A program made the translations under genes and the position numbers. The notes below the pieces were generated by a model that saw nothing but the letters and a program-made list of their open reading frames with translations, was not told the origin of the DNA and did no database searches. This document shows positions 10,901 through 22,189 of a DNA stretch of 64,000 bases, piece after piece. The stretch covers positions 80,890,501 to 80,954,500 of the forward strand of contig CM077593.1 of NCBI GenBank assembly GCA_039654915.1. The letters are read 5' to 3'. Origin of the DNA: Aquilaria yunnanensis. Lineage: Eukaryota; Streptophyta; Magnoliopsida; Malvales; Thymelaeaceae. Positions within the stretch are counted from its first letter, which is position 1. Every line of letters begins with the position of its first letter.

Positions 10901-11747
10901 TAATAATAAAATAGCATGAGTCACAATTTCTAACTCCAAACTTGATAAGAAGTCAAGGATCTTGTGCAAGTTGAAGAGATCCAAACCAAATGACCAGGCC
11001 TTATTATTATTATTATTTTATAATCAAAAAAAAAATTTAAAAGCTAAAGTTTAAATGGGTCCTAAGAATTTAAGTAGTTAGCATATGAGCACAGTTGACC
11101 ACATTCCCCTTTACTGTCAGGGGAGTAAAGCAGCAAAAAGGGCTTGTCAAGCTGATGAGGTGTGTTGAACATCATCTGCCAACTCCAAAGACAAAGGAGA
11201 AAAGCATGAACGGTTGAGTAAGTGGAGAAGAAAGAGGATGGAAGAATAATAAATAGTTGCTGTAAAAATTGATCAAATTGTTTCCAATTGGTCCAAGTTA
11301 TGACAGAAAAGGCACGCGATGGCCGAAACGATGACTAGTGTTTGTAACGGATCTTCTCATCGCAAACATCGCGTGACGAGAATGAGTTTAGTATTTCTGA
11401 GAAAGGCGAAAGCTCCTTTTAGGCATAAACCAATCTTAAGTGCTTAAGTTATCCTTTATTTGTTAATTCAGTTATCCTTTATTTGTTAATTCGGTTACCA
11501 AGTCCTTTTCTGTTTGAATAGTTCACCACTAACATGTAAAACGACTCCCCTCTCTTGAGCATTGGAATCGAGCAAGAAACCACCATCCCTTTGTCTAAGA
11601 AGGTTTGTTGCTGCAATGACCAATTACAGCTAATCAATTCCGTTCCCATTTTTAATATTCATTTCTTTTTTTTTGTTTGGAACTGTTAATAATTTGTCTA
11701 ATACTCACTCAAAAATTTTCTTTTAGAAATTATATATATTTCTGAAT
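10901..11747. other. Intergenic stretch with a 23-bp tandem duplication
   Basis: No gene recognised. It contains an exact-length duplication, GTTATCCTTTATTTGTTAAT plus TCA/TCG, at 11448-11470 and 11471-11493 with one difference. Confidence 0.6.
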
Positions 11748-12075
11748 AGGGTAAAATTCATTTGTAGTCTCTAATATTATTATATTGTCCTAAACAGGCC
11801 CCTAATTTTCATTTTGTTATCTTAAAATCTGTAATTTATCAGATTTTGTATTAATTGTGGTCCTTCGTGATTAACTTTGACAGAATTTCTAACAAATGGC
11901 AACTCTAGTCCATGCATTTTCTTCATCTCACTAAAAACACCCCTAATCTTGTCGATCACGCAGATGCACCACCACATTTGCAAAAACCCAGAATAATGTT
12001 TCATCTCTGCAAAGCTCTTTGCTTGCTTTCTCTCAATTACTCTTCACACCTCCAGAAATCCCCTATCTCGTGTTC

Positions 12076-12260
12076 CAGCCTCACATGTTGGAAGGGCAAC
12101 TCCTAGTCTCCGAAGGCAACATCGGCCGGCTCAGAGAGGAGTTTGACAGCACCACCAAACTAGGCAACGGGAACCACAACGAAGCCTCTGATGACCAAGA
12201 GGCTCAGCGTCCCAAGAAGAAACAGTACCACGGCCACCCGGCACCAAATCCAGGAGATAG
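12076..12260 (+). pseudogene. HD-ZIP class IV transcription factor, captured 5' fragment
   Basis: HD-ZIP class IV proteins (the PDF2, ATML1 and HDG2 group) are homeodomain-leucine zipper-START transcription factors of the epidermal layer. In the frame with ATG at 12085 the translation gives MLEGQL, then RLREEFDSTTK, GNHNEASDDQEAQ and RPKKKQYHGH. This matches the conserved order that leads into the homeodomain of this class (MLEGQL, EEFDSTTKSGSEN, DDQDPRPKKKRYHRH). Just after YHGH the frame slips: CACCAAATCCAGGAGAT encodes HQIQE in another frame, which is the next conserved piece. So only the N-terminus and the first homeodomain residues are present, with a frameshift and an R-to-G change. It is not functional; it is cargo of the surrounding MULE-like element. 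Confidence 0.75.
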
Positions 12261-12399
12261 AAACGTATATCCACTCTTCAATTATTTTTACTTATTAAAA
12301 TTAAATCACCTCCCACAGAACAATTGCCTCGGGCCGCCCTAACCCCTTAGTCTCTACTGTGATCTGAAGTTTCTCGTCTCATCTCTCCGGGGGCGCTGT

Positions 12400-13057
12400 G
12401 ATGGCTGTCAATGACTGGATAGGGAGGATCAGGAGGAGGCAGCGATATCAGAGAAGGAAGGGGAGGTGATCGGGGTGCGGGGTAGCCAGCTACGGAGGTG
12501 GTCAGATCTGAGAAGGAAAGTAACGGTGGCGTGGCAGATGAAGATTAGCTAGTGGTGAGCAAGTACGGGCATGAGATGCCATCGTGGCCGTCAGGCTTGG
12601 CACAGACCATGCACATGCACGTACACCTTAGTCCTTTGTGACAGGTTTGTTAATCATTTGTTTTGGCCACTTTGAAATGAAAATAAGGTGAGGATCGGGC
12701 AAATTAAAGATTTGTTCTCTTTCGTGATAGGTTTCTTCTCTTGAAAACCAATGCGGTTCACAAATTTTGTTGGCTGCTGATTTGATTTCTCCATTTTTCT
12801 TATCCATTATATCTAATTAAATGGTGTGCATGCCTTTGACCAAAGTTGATCAAGAAAAAACGGGGGAGTGGCAAAGTTGGGATCTGAAGCGAGAGTCAAG
12901 ATGTCCATCGGCGGTGCTGATGCCGATTTTGATGCCCCTTTTTTTGGGGCTTCCTGGACAAGTGAAGTTGGAGAAGAAGTAAGAGAAAGAGGAGAGTGGC
13001 CATGGAAGAGAGGGAGAGGTCAGCGGTGTGAAAAGGTATTGGCTGACTAGGTGAGTA

Positions 13058-13060
<3 letters not shown>
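12400..13060 (+). other. GC-rich cargo of unknown origin in the Pack-MULE
   Basis: G-rich, exon-like composition. A 60-codon open frame at 12868-13050 has no domain I recognise. Probably further captured gene sequence; the donor is not identifiable by eye. A (TG)n run follows at about 13063-13089 and a GA run at 13147-13160. Confidence 0.4.
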
Positions 13061-13088
<28 letters not shown>

Positions 13089-13262
13089 AGGCGTTGTTGA
13101 TGCCGCCAAATAGCTCGTCGGGAGTGGGTCAGGTCAGAGACGGTGAGAGAGAGAGAGAGGGGGGGATGGTGGTTGAAGTGTTAAATTTACTAACTTGAGA
13201 GTGCTTTGAGTGAGAAGAAGAAAAGTAGGACTAAAGTGTGTATTTTCCGTCAACATAATTTA

Positions 13263-13720
13263 GGGAAAATTACAAAAACTCCCCTGTAGTTTGGTCTAAT
13301 CAACATTTTGCCCCCTCTATTTTGAGAAACATACACTTTGCCCCCTATTTTTTTTACACTGCCTGATAACAACTTCTAAAACTGTATTTAAATTATACGA
13401 TAATCATATTCCAATAATTTCAATCTCTGTAGTATTTTTTTTATAATTAATAGATATTTTAAACTATCAATTTTTTCTTTCTGTAAATGTACTTTCCCCC
13501 CTATAATTACATATCAGTATTTTTTAAAGTTCGGTTGGTTGTAAAAAAAATATAAAAATCTTGAAATTACTAAAAAATTATTACCATATAATTTAAATTA
13601 GGGTTTCAGAAGTTGTTGTCAAACACTGTAAAACAAATAGGGGTAAAGTGTAGGTTTTTGAAAATAGAGAGGGCAAAGTGTAGGTTAGACAAACCATAAA
13701 GAGGTTTTTGTAATTTTTTC
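13263..13720. mobile_element. Long-TIR MITE nested in the Pack-MULE, 458 bp
   Basis: The left arm GGGAAAATTACAAAAAC... and the inverted right arm GAAAAAATTACAAAAAC... stay similar for about 140 bp, including ACACTTTGCCCCC versus ACACTTTGCCCTC and CAACAACTTCTGAAA-type sequence. A relative begins at about 63650 in this window. The target duplication is not clear. It lies between the cargo and the right TIR of the Pack-MULE, so it is the younger insertion. Confidence 0.75.
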
Positions 13721-13870
13721 ATTCTGTTAACTTTAACTGTGAAATTAATGGAAGGAAGGACACAATTAAGACAAAATCTAACAGGTTAGGGTATTAAGAG
13801 GACAAAATAGATATTAGAGACCGTTTAAGACAACGTAAAAAAGTTAGAAACCACAAACGAATCCTACCCT

Positions 13871-14619
13871 TTGTGAATCTTTTCCCTTACCCAACTTAGA
13901 AAAAAAAATTAGTAAAAATAACTACGCTTCACAAAAAATGTTTTAAAAATACTTATCATTCTTCTTAAATGGTAAAGTTTTATTAAATATTCAATTTGAG
14001 CAAATAATCATCATATATAAAAATAAGTTAAGAAAAATACATTAATGGATAATGCAAAACTAATATAGTATCTAATCTAAATATATATATATATATGTAA
14101 AATAACCTTTTCCTTAATTGTCACCTCACTGATTTCCATGTGACCATTTTTATAGTTTTTTATTTTTGAATGAATTGTCAGATGAAAAATGAAAATCCAA
14201 AATTGTCCATAAGTAAAATTAACGGAACTTTAACATCATTAATTTGATTTAATGATACGGATCATTTTACATTTACTCTCATCAACAATTCAAGTTTCCT
14301 CAATTAAGAGCCCATTTAATGCATTCAATTAAAATTATTTAGTAACAATTTTCGGTTCCCAGGCAATTGAATTAGAAAAATATACTTACCGGTGCCTTAA
14401 CCTTTGAATTTAGACGGAAGACAATAAATTCTTACATAAAGCAAATTATATATGAAAATCATCAATCATGCCAGTACCAATTATTTTCAATTATGTTAGT
14501 CAAGTCTCAGTCCCGTAAAATCCAAACTTATTTCCAATTGTGTTAATGAAAAAGTCTCTCAATGACACAAAAGTACAAATTTTTGCTATCAAATCGCCGT
14601 TTTGTTCCCTTAAATTCAA
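13871..14619. other. Intergenic stretch, nothing recognised
   Basis: AT-rich sequence between the Pack-MULE and the Helitron 3' end, with a short TA run near 14083-14096. No gene or repeat structure that I can support. Confidence 0.5.
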
Positions 14620-14653
14620 CTAGTTTAAATACTTAGCGGTGCCACGGAACCAC
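14620..14653 (-). other. Helitron 3' terminus: hairpin plus CTAG
   Basis: On the minus strand GTGGTTCCGTGGCACCGC (14653-14636) folds into a stem with one mismatch and one G-T pair. Twelve nucleotides further on the element ends in CTAG, followed by a T. Helitrons end in CTRR with a short hairpin 10-15 nt upstream and insert between A and T. A 26-A run (14654-14679 on plus) adjoins the hairpin. Confidence 0.65.
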
Positions 14654-15460
14654 AAAAAAAAAAAAAAAAAAAAAAAAAAGTGAAGTCAAATACCAGCAAA
14701 TTTGAACAGTACATGCAATAAAAATACTTTTACCAACCTATAATGTGCACTAATTGTCCACCTCAAATCGATAATCAGGTAGCAGTTTTGTTCACATCCT
14801 TAGCATCATTTCCTGTTGATATACCGTTCACACAACTGCGACAAAATGTAATACGTATATATTTATGACTATTTACATAAATTTGGGAAAAAACCTTTAT
14901 TTTTTTTTTTTACCTGGTTGGATATGCCGATATAGATTAAGGACACTGATTCGTCAAATTATATATGGGGTGATGACGGATCTGTGAGCTGTGAGATAAG
15001 AATTTAAATTTTATTATTGCAAAAGAAAAAGATGAGGTTAGATATATATATATAATGTTAGCTAACTACATACAGTATTTCAGCAGCTTGGATCTCCTGA
15101 TCAGCAAGAATAGTGGAAGACGTAGAGCATCTTAATGAATTGTGATACATATTACACATTTCATCAGTTGTACTTGACCGACTACAAAAAATTACAATCA
15201 ACTTTTACCACATCATTACCACATCATTACATCATAACATCCTCCTTAAAAATCATCAAAGTGAAAGATTATTGTTTTTTTACCAAATATAATGTGCTCG
15301 TTTGTTTGACACATTGGTAGCATCGGCATTCGCAGATAACCTCCTTTTAGTATTGAAAGAGTGTTGTCTTTGAGATAACTGATAGGAAAAATAATAATTA
15401 GGGAGATAAAATAAAAAAAAATGTAGTAGAAACATATATGGCAATGTATATGTATGTGCG

Positions 15461-15481
15461 TGTGTGTGTGTGTGTGTGTGT
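15461..15481 (+). repeat. (TG)n microsatellite
   Basis: About 10 TG units downstream of the RPA-like gene inside the Helitron. Confidence 0.9.
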
Positions 15482-15769
15482 AGATTGTGAACAATTTTGC
15501 ATACCACTGAAATTAATCATAGAAGCAATTGAGACTCATGTGCATAGTCAACAGGTTGGACCTTTTTTACTGTGAATCTAGAATAAAAGTTTTTTTGATT
15601 ATATTTGGTAACTTCAATCTCCCAAATGAATTCCATACCCTGAAGATGTCGGAATTTCCTTGACAACTTTTTTTGTCCATTTTCCTGATGGATATTTAAA
15701 GAGCTATAAGGTAAAAACTTTTTTCATAATTAGGAAGTTTAGGAATAAAATGTAAACCGTTCGATATAT

Positions 15770-17660
15770 CCGAAGTAATTCAGCAACTGAACAATGAAGC
15801 AATTGCTGAGCAACAACATCAAACAAAATAAAATGTCCTTCTGTATAACAATCTTGAACCTTGATGTCCACCCTATACCTATAAAATAAATATTCATTGT
15901 CATTATAAATTATTAGATTAGTTTATATGTCTGATATATAGATGTAAAAGTTTAATCAAACTAAACTAAATTCATTAAATTGTAATAAAAATAACAAATT
16001 AAGTACCAAGTTATAGGTGATCTGGTTGAAATCTGACAATTGATGCAATAGAATGATGGTCCCTAGTTAGTGACCTTCCTCAGGCAAGTGCGACATCCAG
16101 TATAATACCAAAGGAATTATTCATCAACAGAAATTATTGATGCAGAGCAGGTAAACACAGAATCCTAAAACAAATACAAAGAATTCGTAGGGTAGTGAAA
16201 TATGTATGAGACATAGGCAAGTAGGTAACAATAGGATAGAACATCTATGTTTATAATCAAAAGTAGAAATTACTCTACCTTTACTGCAACACAACTACGA
16301 AGATACTCCAGTTCACAAATCATAAGACGATGAACTGACTTAGGACTTGCTGCCTCCAAAACTTGTGTTGTACTTGTATAAATATTAGAAATAGGAACTT
16401 CACCAATAGCAGGCCTTTCCAATGCATAAGAAAGAAAAATATTTGAAAATAAGTAGTAAGAATTTTTTTTTCTTATTAAACATACGCATTTATATAATAG
16501 TTGAAGAGTTGGGAATATACGACTGTAGAATATAAGTAACTTCCGGGAGGTCCAAGTTGACATATATCTTCATTCCACATGTTGATGTAAGGAAATATTT
16601 TCCTATATACAAAATGTGTAATTTGTAAGTCAATCTATTATATTAACTATAATAGTTTGATCATGATTGAAATATTACCTTATTTCAAAAGTCAAGAAAG
16701 TGTCATACCTCTAAATCGTTTAACGTAAGTACATGTAATAACCAATATTACATGATCTTTGAACCCATAAAATTCATCAAAAGGAACTAAATCTACTTTA
16801 TCTCCCCATAAAACAACCTACATTTCAGCTTCTCTAGAAATTGAAATAGAAAAGTATTAGAAGAAATTATTTATAGATGAACAAAAATATTAGACATAAA
16901 ATGTAATAATAAAGTTAAATTTTGAGAAATGTGTGCATTATTCTTCAACTAAATTGAACGCATTCAGCCAACCAAACCATCATTTTTATGTTGGTCACGA
17001 GTAGGCTCGCATACAAATAGCTTCCCAACAACATCTTTCTAATAATAACGATGTAAACATAAAAATAAATAGTTAGTTAAAAAAAATTAAATATTAAAAA
17101 TTGAAATAACATAGGACAAAGTATTCAATTTTTGCAAAACAAACCTATGCGAAGCTTGTTATCAGGATACCTCAAGGGTATGTGAGAATAATCAGGAGTC
17201 TCAAATTTATGTTGACCAATATCAACACACTCAGCCAATTCCATAATAACAGTTGTGTAGCGAGAGAAATATATCTTATATAAGCACAACACAAGATTAA
17301 ACGTTTTAGGAGCATCTACAACTGTTAAGTTCTTAATCGTATAAACATTTCTTTCGATAAGTAGCCTTCGGAAGCTTTCCACTAATGATGGTGGAACCCG
17401 TGCATATATATGATCATTCTCAAAATTTTATACAGTTTCATTAAGAAGTTATTTTAATTGAGAAGCAAACTTATAAACAACAAAATATTAAACTTGATGG
17501 CGAAAGATACTTACATTTGCATCTAAAAGAATCATATCAATGCCAAGAAAGTTGCCATCAAATGAATTAAATGCATCCTAGATCTGTGTTACTCGAACCT
17601 TGACTGACCAATTAAAACCAACTGTTGCAAGTTGCTGTATAAGGTGATTCTACTGTCTCA
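15770..17660 (-). pseudogene. Helitron-encoded RPA70-like single-strand DNA-binding protein, decayed
   Basis: Replication protein A large-subunit homologues are common passengers of plant Helitrons and bind single-stranded DNA. Exon-like blocks on the minus strand, N- to C-terminal: WSVKVRVTQI, a stop, then FLGIDMILLDAN (17600-17510), YARVPPSLVESFRRLL with VYTIKNLTVV (17415-17130), DVVGKLFVCEPTRDQ (about 17040-16970), VVLWGDKVDLVPFDEF with FKDHVILVITCT (about 16830-16740), YFLTSTCGMKIYVNLDLPEV (about 16600-16530), ERPAIGEVPISNIYT (16420-16270), and a C-terminal OB-fold-like RYRVDIKVQDCYTEGHFILF (about 15880-15820). These correspond to the DUF223/OB-fold order of the family. Exons are separated by AT-rich introns and contain stops. 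Boundaries are approximate; the zinc-finger part was not clearly seen. Confidence 0.75.
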
Positions 17661-17774
17661 TCTGCAGTAATAAAACATATAAAATGAAATTATACAGTCA
17701 ATTAAGAAAATGAATTAAAATATGTTAGGAAAATATTTGATATGACTTACATGACAAGTAAAATGTTACTTCAT

Positions 17775-19727
17775 CTAATGTCTATATAATTTGTCAAACA
17801 CTTCAGTATATACAATATTTTTTGTTAAATAAGTGTTGTTTGACATCTTGTTTACTAACAACACATTCAATCCATCAGGAGAAGTGACACGGGAAGCAGC
17901 AACATATAGTTGCCCATGACCAAGCACTGGTTCAGGAAGATACAGTCCGACATGTTCAAATGTTTGCCCCTAAGTTTTGTTAATTGTCATTGCGAAACAT
18001 GGTTTGATAGGAAATTGCCGATGTGATAGATTAAATGGTAATTGGGTATCATATGGCACAATTTCAATACGTGGAATGAAGCAATGCATGCCTGCATTTG
18101 TACCAGTTAATACTTCAGCCTCAATAACTCGCTCAGCTAATCTTGTAACTATCAATCTTGTCCCATTACATAGGCCACTTGCTTGATTAATGTTTCTCAT
18201 CAAGATAACAGGCACACCAACCTTTAACTCTAATATCTGATTTGGAAGCCTAGAGAACTTTAAAGTGTTCAAATACTCAACAGTGTATAGTAAACTGTGT
18301 GCCTCAGCATTCTCAGATGTAGGAGATATATGATCTGCACTCATATATACCACACTATCTCCCCGCAATTCATTCATTAGACGATTATTAACAACATCAA
18401 CGGTGTCATTCTTTGGCACAAGTATTGGCCTCTCTCTCAAGTATTGCCTATTAAATATGTTAATCTGTAAGTCCGGATACGTTGATGATATAACATCATG
18501 TATATGATCGTCCGTTCTAGGGATCAAAAATTTGTCTGGAATTTTTATCCATGTTGCTTCCTCCCCATCTTCATAAAGTTTTTGCAACGATAATCTTCCT
18601 TCCCCAAGTCCAAGAATCCAATCAGAAAATAACGCAACAGTACTAGATGCTGAGTTATGTAATCTCATATTTTGTGTAAGAGTATGGACTTGAGATTGTG
18701 ACCATAATGAAGAAGAACAGACAATTGAAGCTATAATGTCATCCCTACTTCCACGAGTAATCACAGGCAAAATTTGTCTAAAGTCACCTCCAAAGACAAC
18801 AGTTTTTCCACCAAAGACTTTATGCTCAACAGTGGGATCATGTACATGCATAAAATCTCGTAATGTTTGATCTAAAGCCTCAAATGCAAGCTTATGCGTC
18901 GTCGGAACCTCATCCCAAAATATCAAAGTTGCCTTGCAAAGGAGTTCAGCTAATGGAGTTGATTGTTTCACATTACACACTGAATCTTTATCCAACTTTA
19001 TTGGGATTTTGAAACGGGAATGTGCAGTTCGCCCTCCAGGTAACAAAAGCGCTTCAATACCAGATAACATAACTGCTAATGCTATCTTCCCTTCAAAACG
19101 GACACGAGCAAGAATCATGCGCCATAAATAAGTCTTCCCAGTTCCTCCACTACCATAAACAAAAACGAAACCACCTGATCCAGTGTCAATTGAATTTATG
19201 ATTGAATGATAAACAAATCTTTGACCATTATTAAGACCACTAACCGATGATGTATGCTCAGTTGCCAATGTAGCTCGATCATAATTAAGTTCTTCCAAAA
19301 TCAATGAATTCTCTTCAATTATTAAAGCGCTAAGATTAGGGTAAGGCATAGCAGAAAATTCTTTCAAAGTTCTTCCAAGTCGATTCATCATATTCTCAAT
19401 CTCATATAATGCATAGTTATACCTTTCTTGATTAGACAACACCAACTCAGGATTATTCCTAACCCTACGCTGCACAATGGTCATATCATTAGACAGTGCA
19501 TCACAGTGTTGGTTCCAAAGCTCCAAAGGATTAACAAGTTGGCAAAATAAAAGTAACGTGACAAAAAGATCCCGAAGTTGGCTTCCCATTGCCCATTCTA
19601 TAACTTCACGTAATGTCTCATGCCACTCACTATCTTCATCAAGCAAACTTAATGCTAGGCAAGTGTCCTTAAATGTAGGATGTAAAACACCTCGGACTGT
19701 GCGCAACTCCTCATATGATTTTGAGCC
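17775..19727 (-). pseudogene. Helitron helicase domain (PIF1-like, SF1)
   Basis: ATP-dependent 5'-3' DNA helicase half of the Helitron Rep-helicase protein, which unwinds DNA during rolling-circle transposition. Counting from the Met at 19706: Walker A GSGGTGKT at residues 185-192, LLPGGRTAHSRFKIP at about 221-235, Walker B with WDE at 264-266, GGDFRQILPV at 306-315, and LTQNMRL soon after. A TAG at 17970-17972 interrupts the frame in the place of the Gln in the usual INKSQGQT motif. The same frame then continues GQTFEHVGLYLPEP and GQLYVAASR (motif VI) to a stop at 17775-17777. Upstream it is in frame with Rep, across a TGA at 19728. Both stops look like single C-to-T changes. Confidence 0.9.
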
Positions 19728-20623
19728 TCATTGTACATTTAGTAGCATACGAAGGTAGTATTTCTCACCAACAGTAGGATGCACATAATAGAGACTACCA
19801 ACACTTCTCCCACGTACACATTTAGTCCATTCCTTAAATTGTCTATTCCAGACATATTGCATTGGAAACTCCACATATGTAAGTGTTCGGGCTTCAAAGT
19901 CAACGATATTGCAATGCATCCATGCCTGAAATTTAGCCATCTCATGAATGTCAGCATTTTCAAGGAATACAATATTTTGCTCATTTGGTAAGTGGAATGA
20001 CAATCGCTCTACTGATGGATCATACTTATGAATATCAAAACCAAAAATTCTCGAGCAAGCTTCCAATGCGGAAATATACCTACAATCTAAAAATTGTTTG
20101 ATTTCATCAACTTGACCAACAGAGCCTTCAATTACCATAGTTGAACGATCAGTCCCCTTGTGCATATATTTACATAAGTACTTAATACACTTGTCTCTAT
20201 TTGCCTTCTCAATGTTTATGTGACAATCATGTTTAACAACCAAATCAACATTGTGTGGTACCATTGAACAGTTGTCTAGCTGTATTTCATTCTTTGTGAC
20301 AGTAGTTGAGCAACGACTTCTTCTATATATTGGAAAACCATCCTCACCAATAGATGTTTCTGTTTGAAAAGGGAGTGGGTATTTCTTTTTACATCTTCCA
20401 TTTACCATGCATGGAGTCCTACAATTTGCTAGTCCACATAGACCATGCATCATGTGTTTAGCCATAGCCTTAAAACCAATAGGATCTCTATCCTTATCAT
20501 GTAACTCAGCTGATATGTATCTATCAAAGGAATCGGAATCATTTATTTTGTCTTCAGGGTGCAGGAAAATAGCTATATGAGCATGTGGAAGTCCACGCTT
20601 TTGGTGCTCTATTGTGACAACAA
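19728..20623 (-). pseudogene. Helitron Rep (HUH endonuclease) domain
   Basis: Rep is the HUH-type nuclease that nicks and joins Helitron ends. The exon starts at about 20623, after an intron. It carries the HUH signature in QKRGLPHAHIAIFL and, downstream, the two-tyrosine motif as KYLCKYMHKGTDRS. The intron (20624-20721, 98 bp, GT...AG on the minus strand) joins SIG to VVVTIEHQKRG, restoring the family reading. The frame ends in TGA at 19728-19730 where the family continues into the helicase (NVQ, stop, GSKSYEELRTV). The stop can be explained by CGA to TGA. Expression inside a polyprotein is expected for the family. Confidence 0.9.
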
Positions 20624-20721
20624 CTGCATATATCACATAGTGAAACATGCCGTTATTAAATTATGCAATAATTCATGTTTAATACATAATTTTGACCAAA
20701 TGACATTGATGGTTACATTAC

Positions 20722-22100
20722 CTCCTATTGATCTTTCAAAATGTTGACCTTTTGTTATGTTTTGAAGTAAAGAGTATAGCTTCATTTCAAAAACACGGTC
20801 AACGATATCAGGCCTGTCATCAACAATCTGTCCGGGTATAAATTCCAAACACTTAGTAATCTCATTCCACTTAGGATTATAAGTCATTGTTATAAATAAA
20901 TCTAGATGTTCAATCCACCGACATATTGCCATAGCATCTTGGTAGTTCTGCATCATATATCGTGGACCACCTGTAAATGACAAAGGCAAAATACAAGGTT
21001 TTCTACTACGATAGCCGATAGTGTCCCCCCTGTTGATGGAGTCTTGTAAGCCACATAATATTTCCGCACGCAATATATTTTGACGACTTCTAATGTAGTT
21101 GAATCGCTGCTTGAGGATGCAACAATATGCATAAACTACATACTGCTGGAAAAGTCTCCCACCTCGTAGGACCATGGAATGAACAAATGTACGATGTTGA
21201 AGTTGAAAGGCATAATACTCACGTATAGTCACTTTGTTTCGCATCATGCCATCCATTGTACCATCACGATGTAGGATTCCTTCACGCCAACCATCTGATC
21301 CATTAGGGAACAGAACAAGGAAGTGTAAAGACATTAACTTTGGGTGTAAAACATTAATTCTACGAGCACCATGAGCATGAGTATAAACAACAATATCTCG
21401 CTTGTCACTTTGCTCCTCATCCAGCCCAACAGTCAAGGCAGCAATTTCCTTGGATTCTGGTAGGTTATATCGACAACCATCTCCCACCCTTGACATTAAT
21501 AACCTCAATTGCACAGAATGGTTACCGGAATCCTGAAACATGTCACGTACATGCCTGAACTTTATCACAAGTTGGTTATAATCATCAAACATATGCTGAA
21601 GTCCTTCAATAATAACCCTGTCCATATTACTAGGATTTGAATTTCCAAAGCTCCTGATTCGATTATCGGTTTCATGCTTGGTGTCATGTATATACAACTG
21701 AGCAAATCTTGGTAGGTTACCTTCAGCAGGGACTAAAGAACTAATTCGATGATGATTTTCACCTTTGATTTGGATCACTGGTGGACCACCACCATTATTT
21801 ATAGTCAAATTAATATCAACTCCAATGGAGGTAAAAGAGAAACGACAGTTGAACTACCGGATATTTTTTCGGAAATACTTTGAGAGTGTTCCACCCCTGT
21901 AGTCCATCAACGTGTGAAGAAATTCTGGTGTTAGTGCCTCATGTGGCAATTGCACCTTTCCCCTTTGTCAACATATAGAGAATGTAGGATGCCGTTGACG
22001 TTGAGATCGTACACTTCTCTCAGCATACCACACAATTGCTTGACAGTGTTGATAAGGGCAAATACGATCTGGTGACCCAAAATCTTCTCATTCCAGGAAA
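20722..22100 (-). pseudogene. Helitron Rep-helicase protein, Helitron-like N domain
   Basis: N-terminal conserved domain of plant Helitron proteins. On the minus strand it includes DFGSPDRICPYQH with IVWYAERS (about 22075-22000), PEFLHTLMDYRG and LSKYFRKNIR (about 21930-21855), PRFAQLYIHDT, LHFLVLFPNGSDGW, QHRTFVHSMVLRGGRLFQQY, LPLSFTGGPRYMMQNYQDAM and DLFITMTYNPKWNEI. The open part starts at Met 21808 only because a TAG lies at 21854-21856; the true coding sequence begins further upstream, and more stops interrupt it near 22077 and 21966. It splices at 20722 into the HUH exon. Confidence 0.85.
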
Positions 22101-22189
22101 CGTTCTATTTAAAAATATTTTAAATTACATGGATGACATAATGACTTAAAGATTACAGTAGTCAGAATCTTTGCGATGAAACTTACTAT

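Larger units (their letters stand above)
11748..13870. mobile_element. Pack-MULE-like element with captured gene pieces, 2.1 kb
   Basis: Terminal inverted repeats of about 150 bp: the left begins AGGGTAAAATTCATTTGTAG and the right, inverted, begins AGGGTAGGATTCGTTTGTGG; both go on through TCTAA, TTGTCCT or TTGTCTT, and AGATTTTGTCTTAATTGTG-type sequence. The 8 bp outside are TTCTGAAT and TTGTGAAT, a target duplication with one mismatch. Between the ends the DNA is clearly GC-richer and gene-like (11910-13160), including an HD-ZIP IV fragment and a block of unknown origin at 12400-13060. There is no transposase. A second MITE is nested in its right part. Confidence 0.75.
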
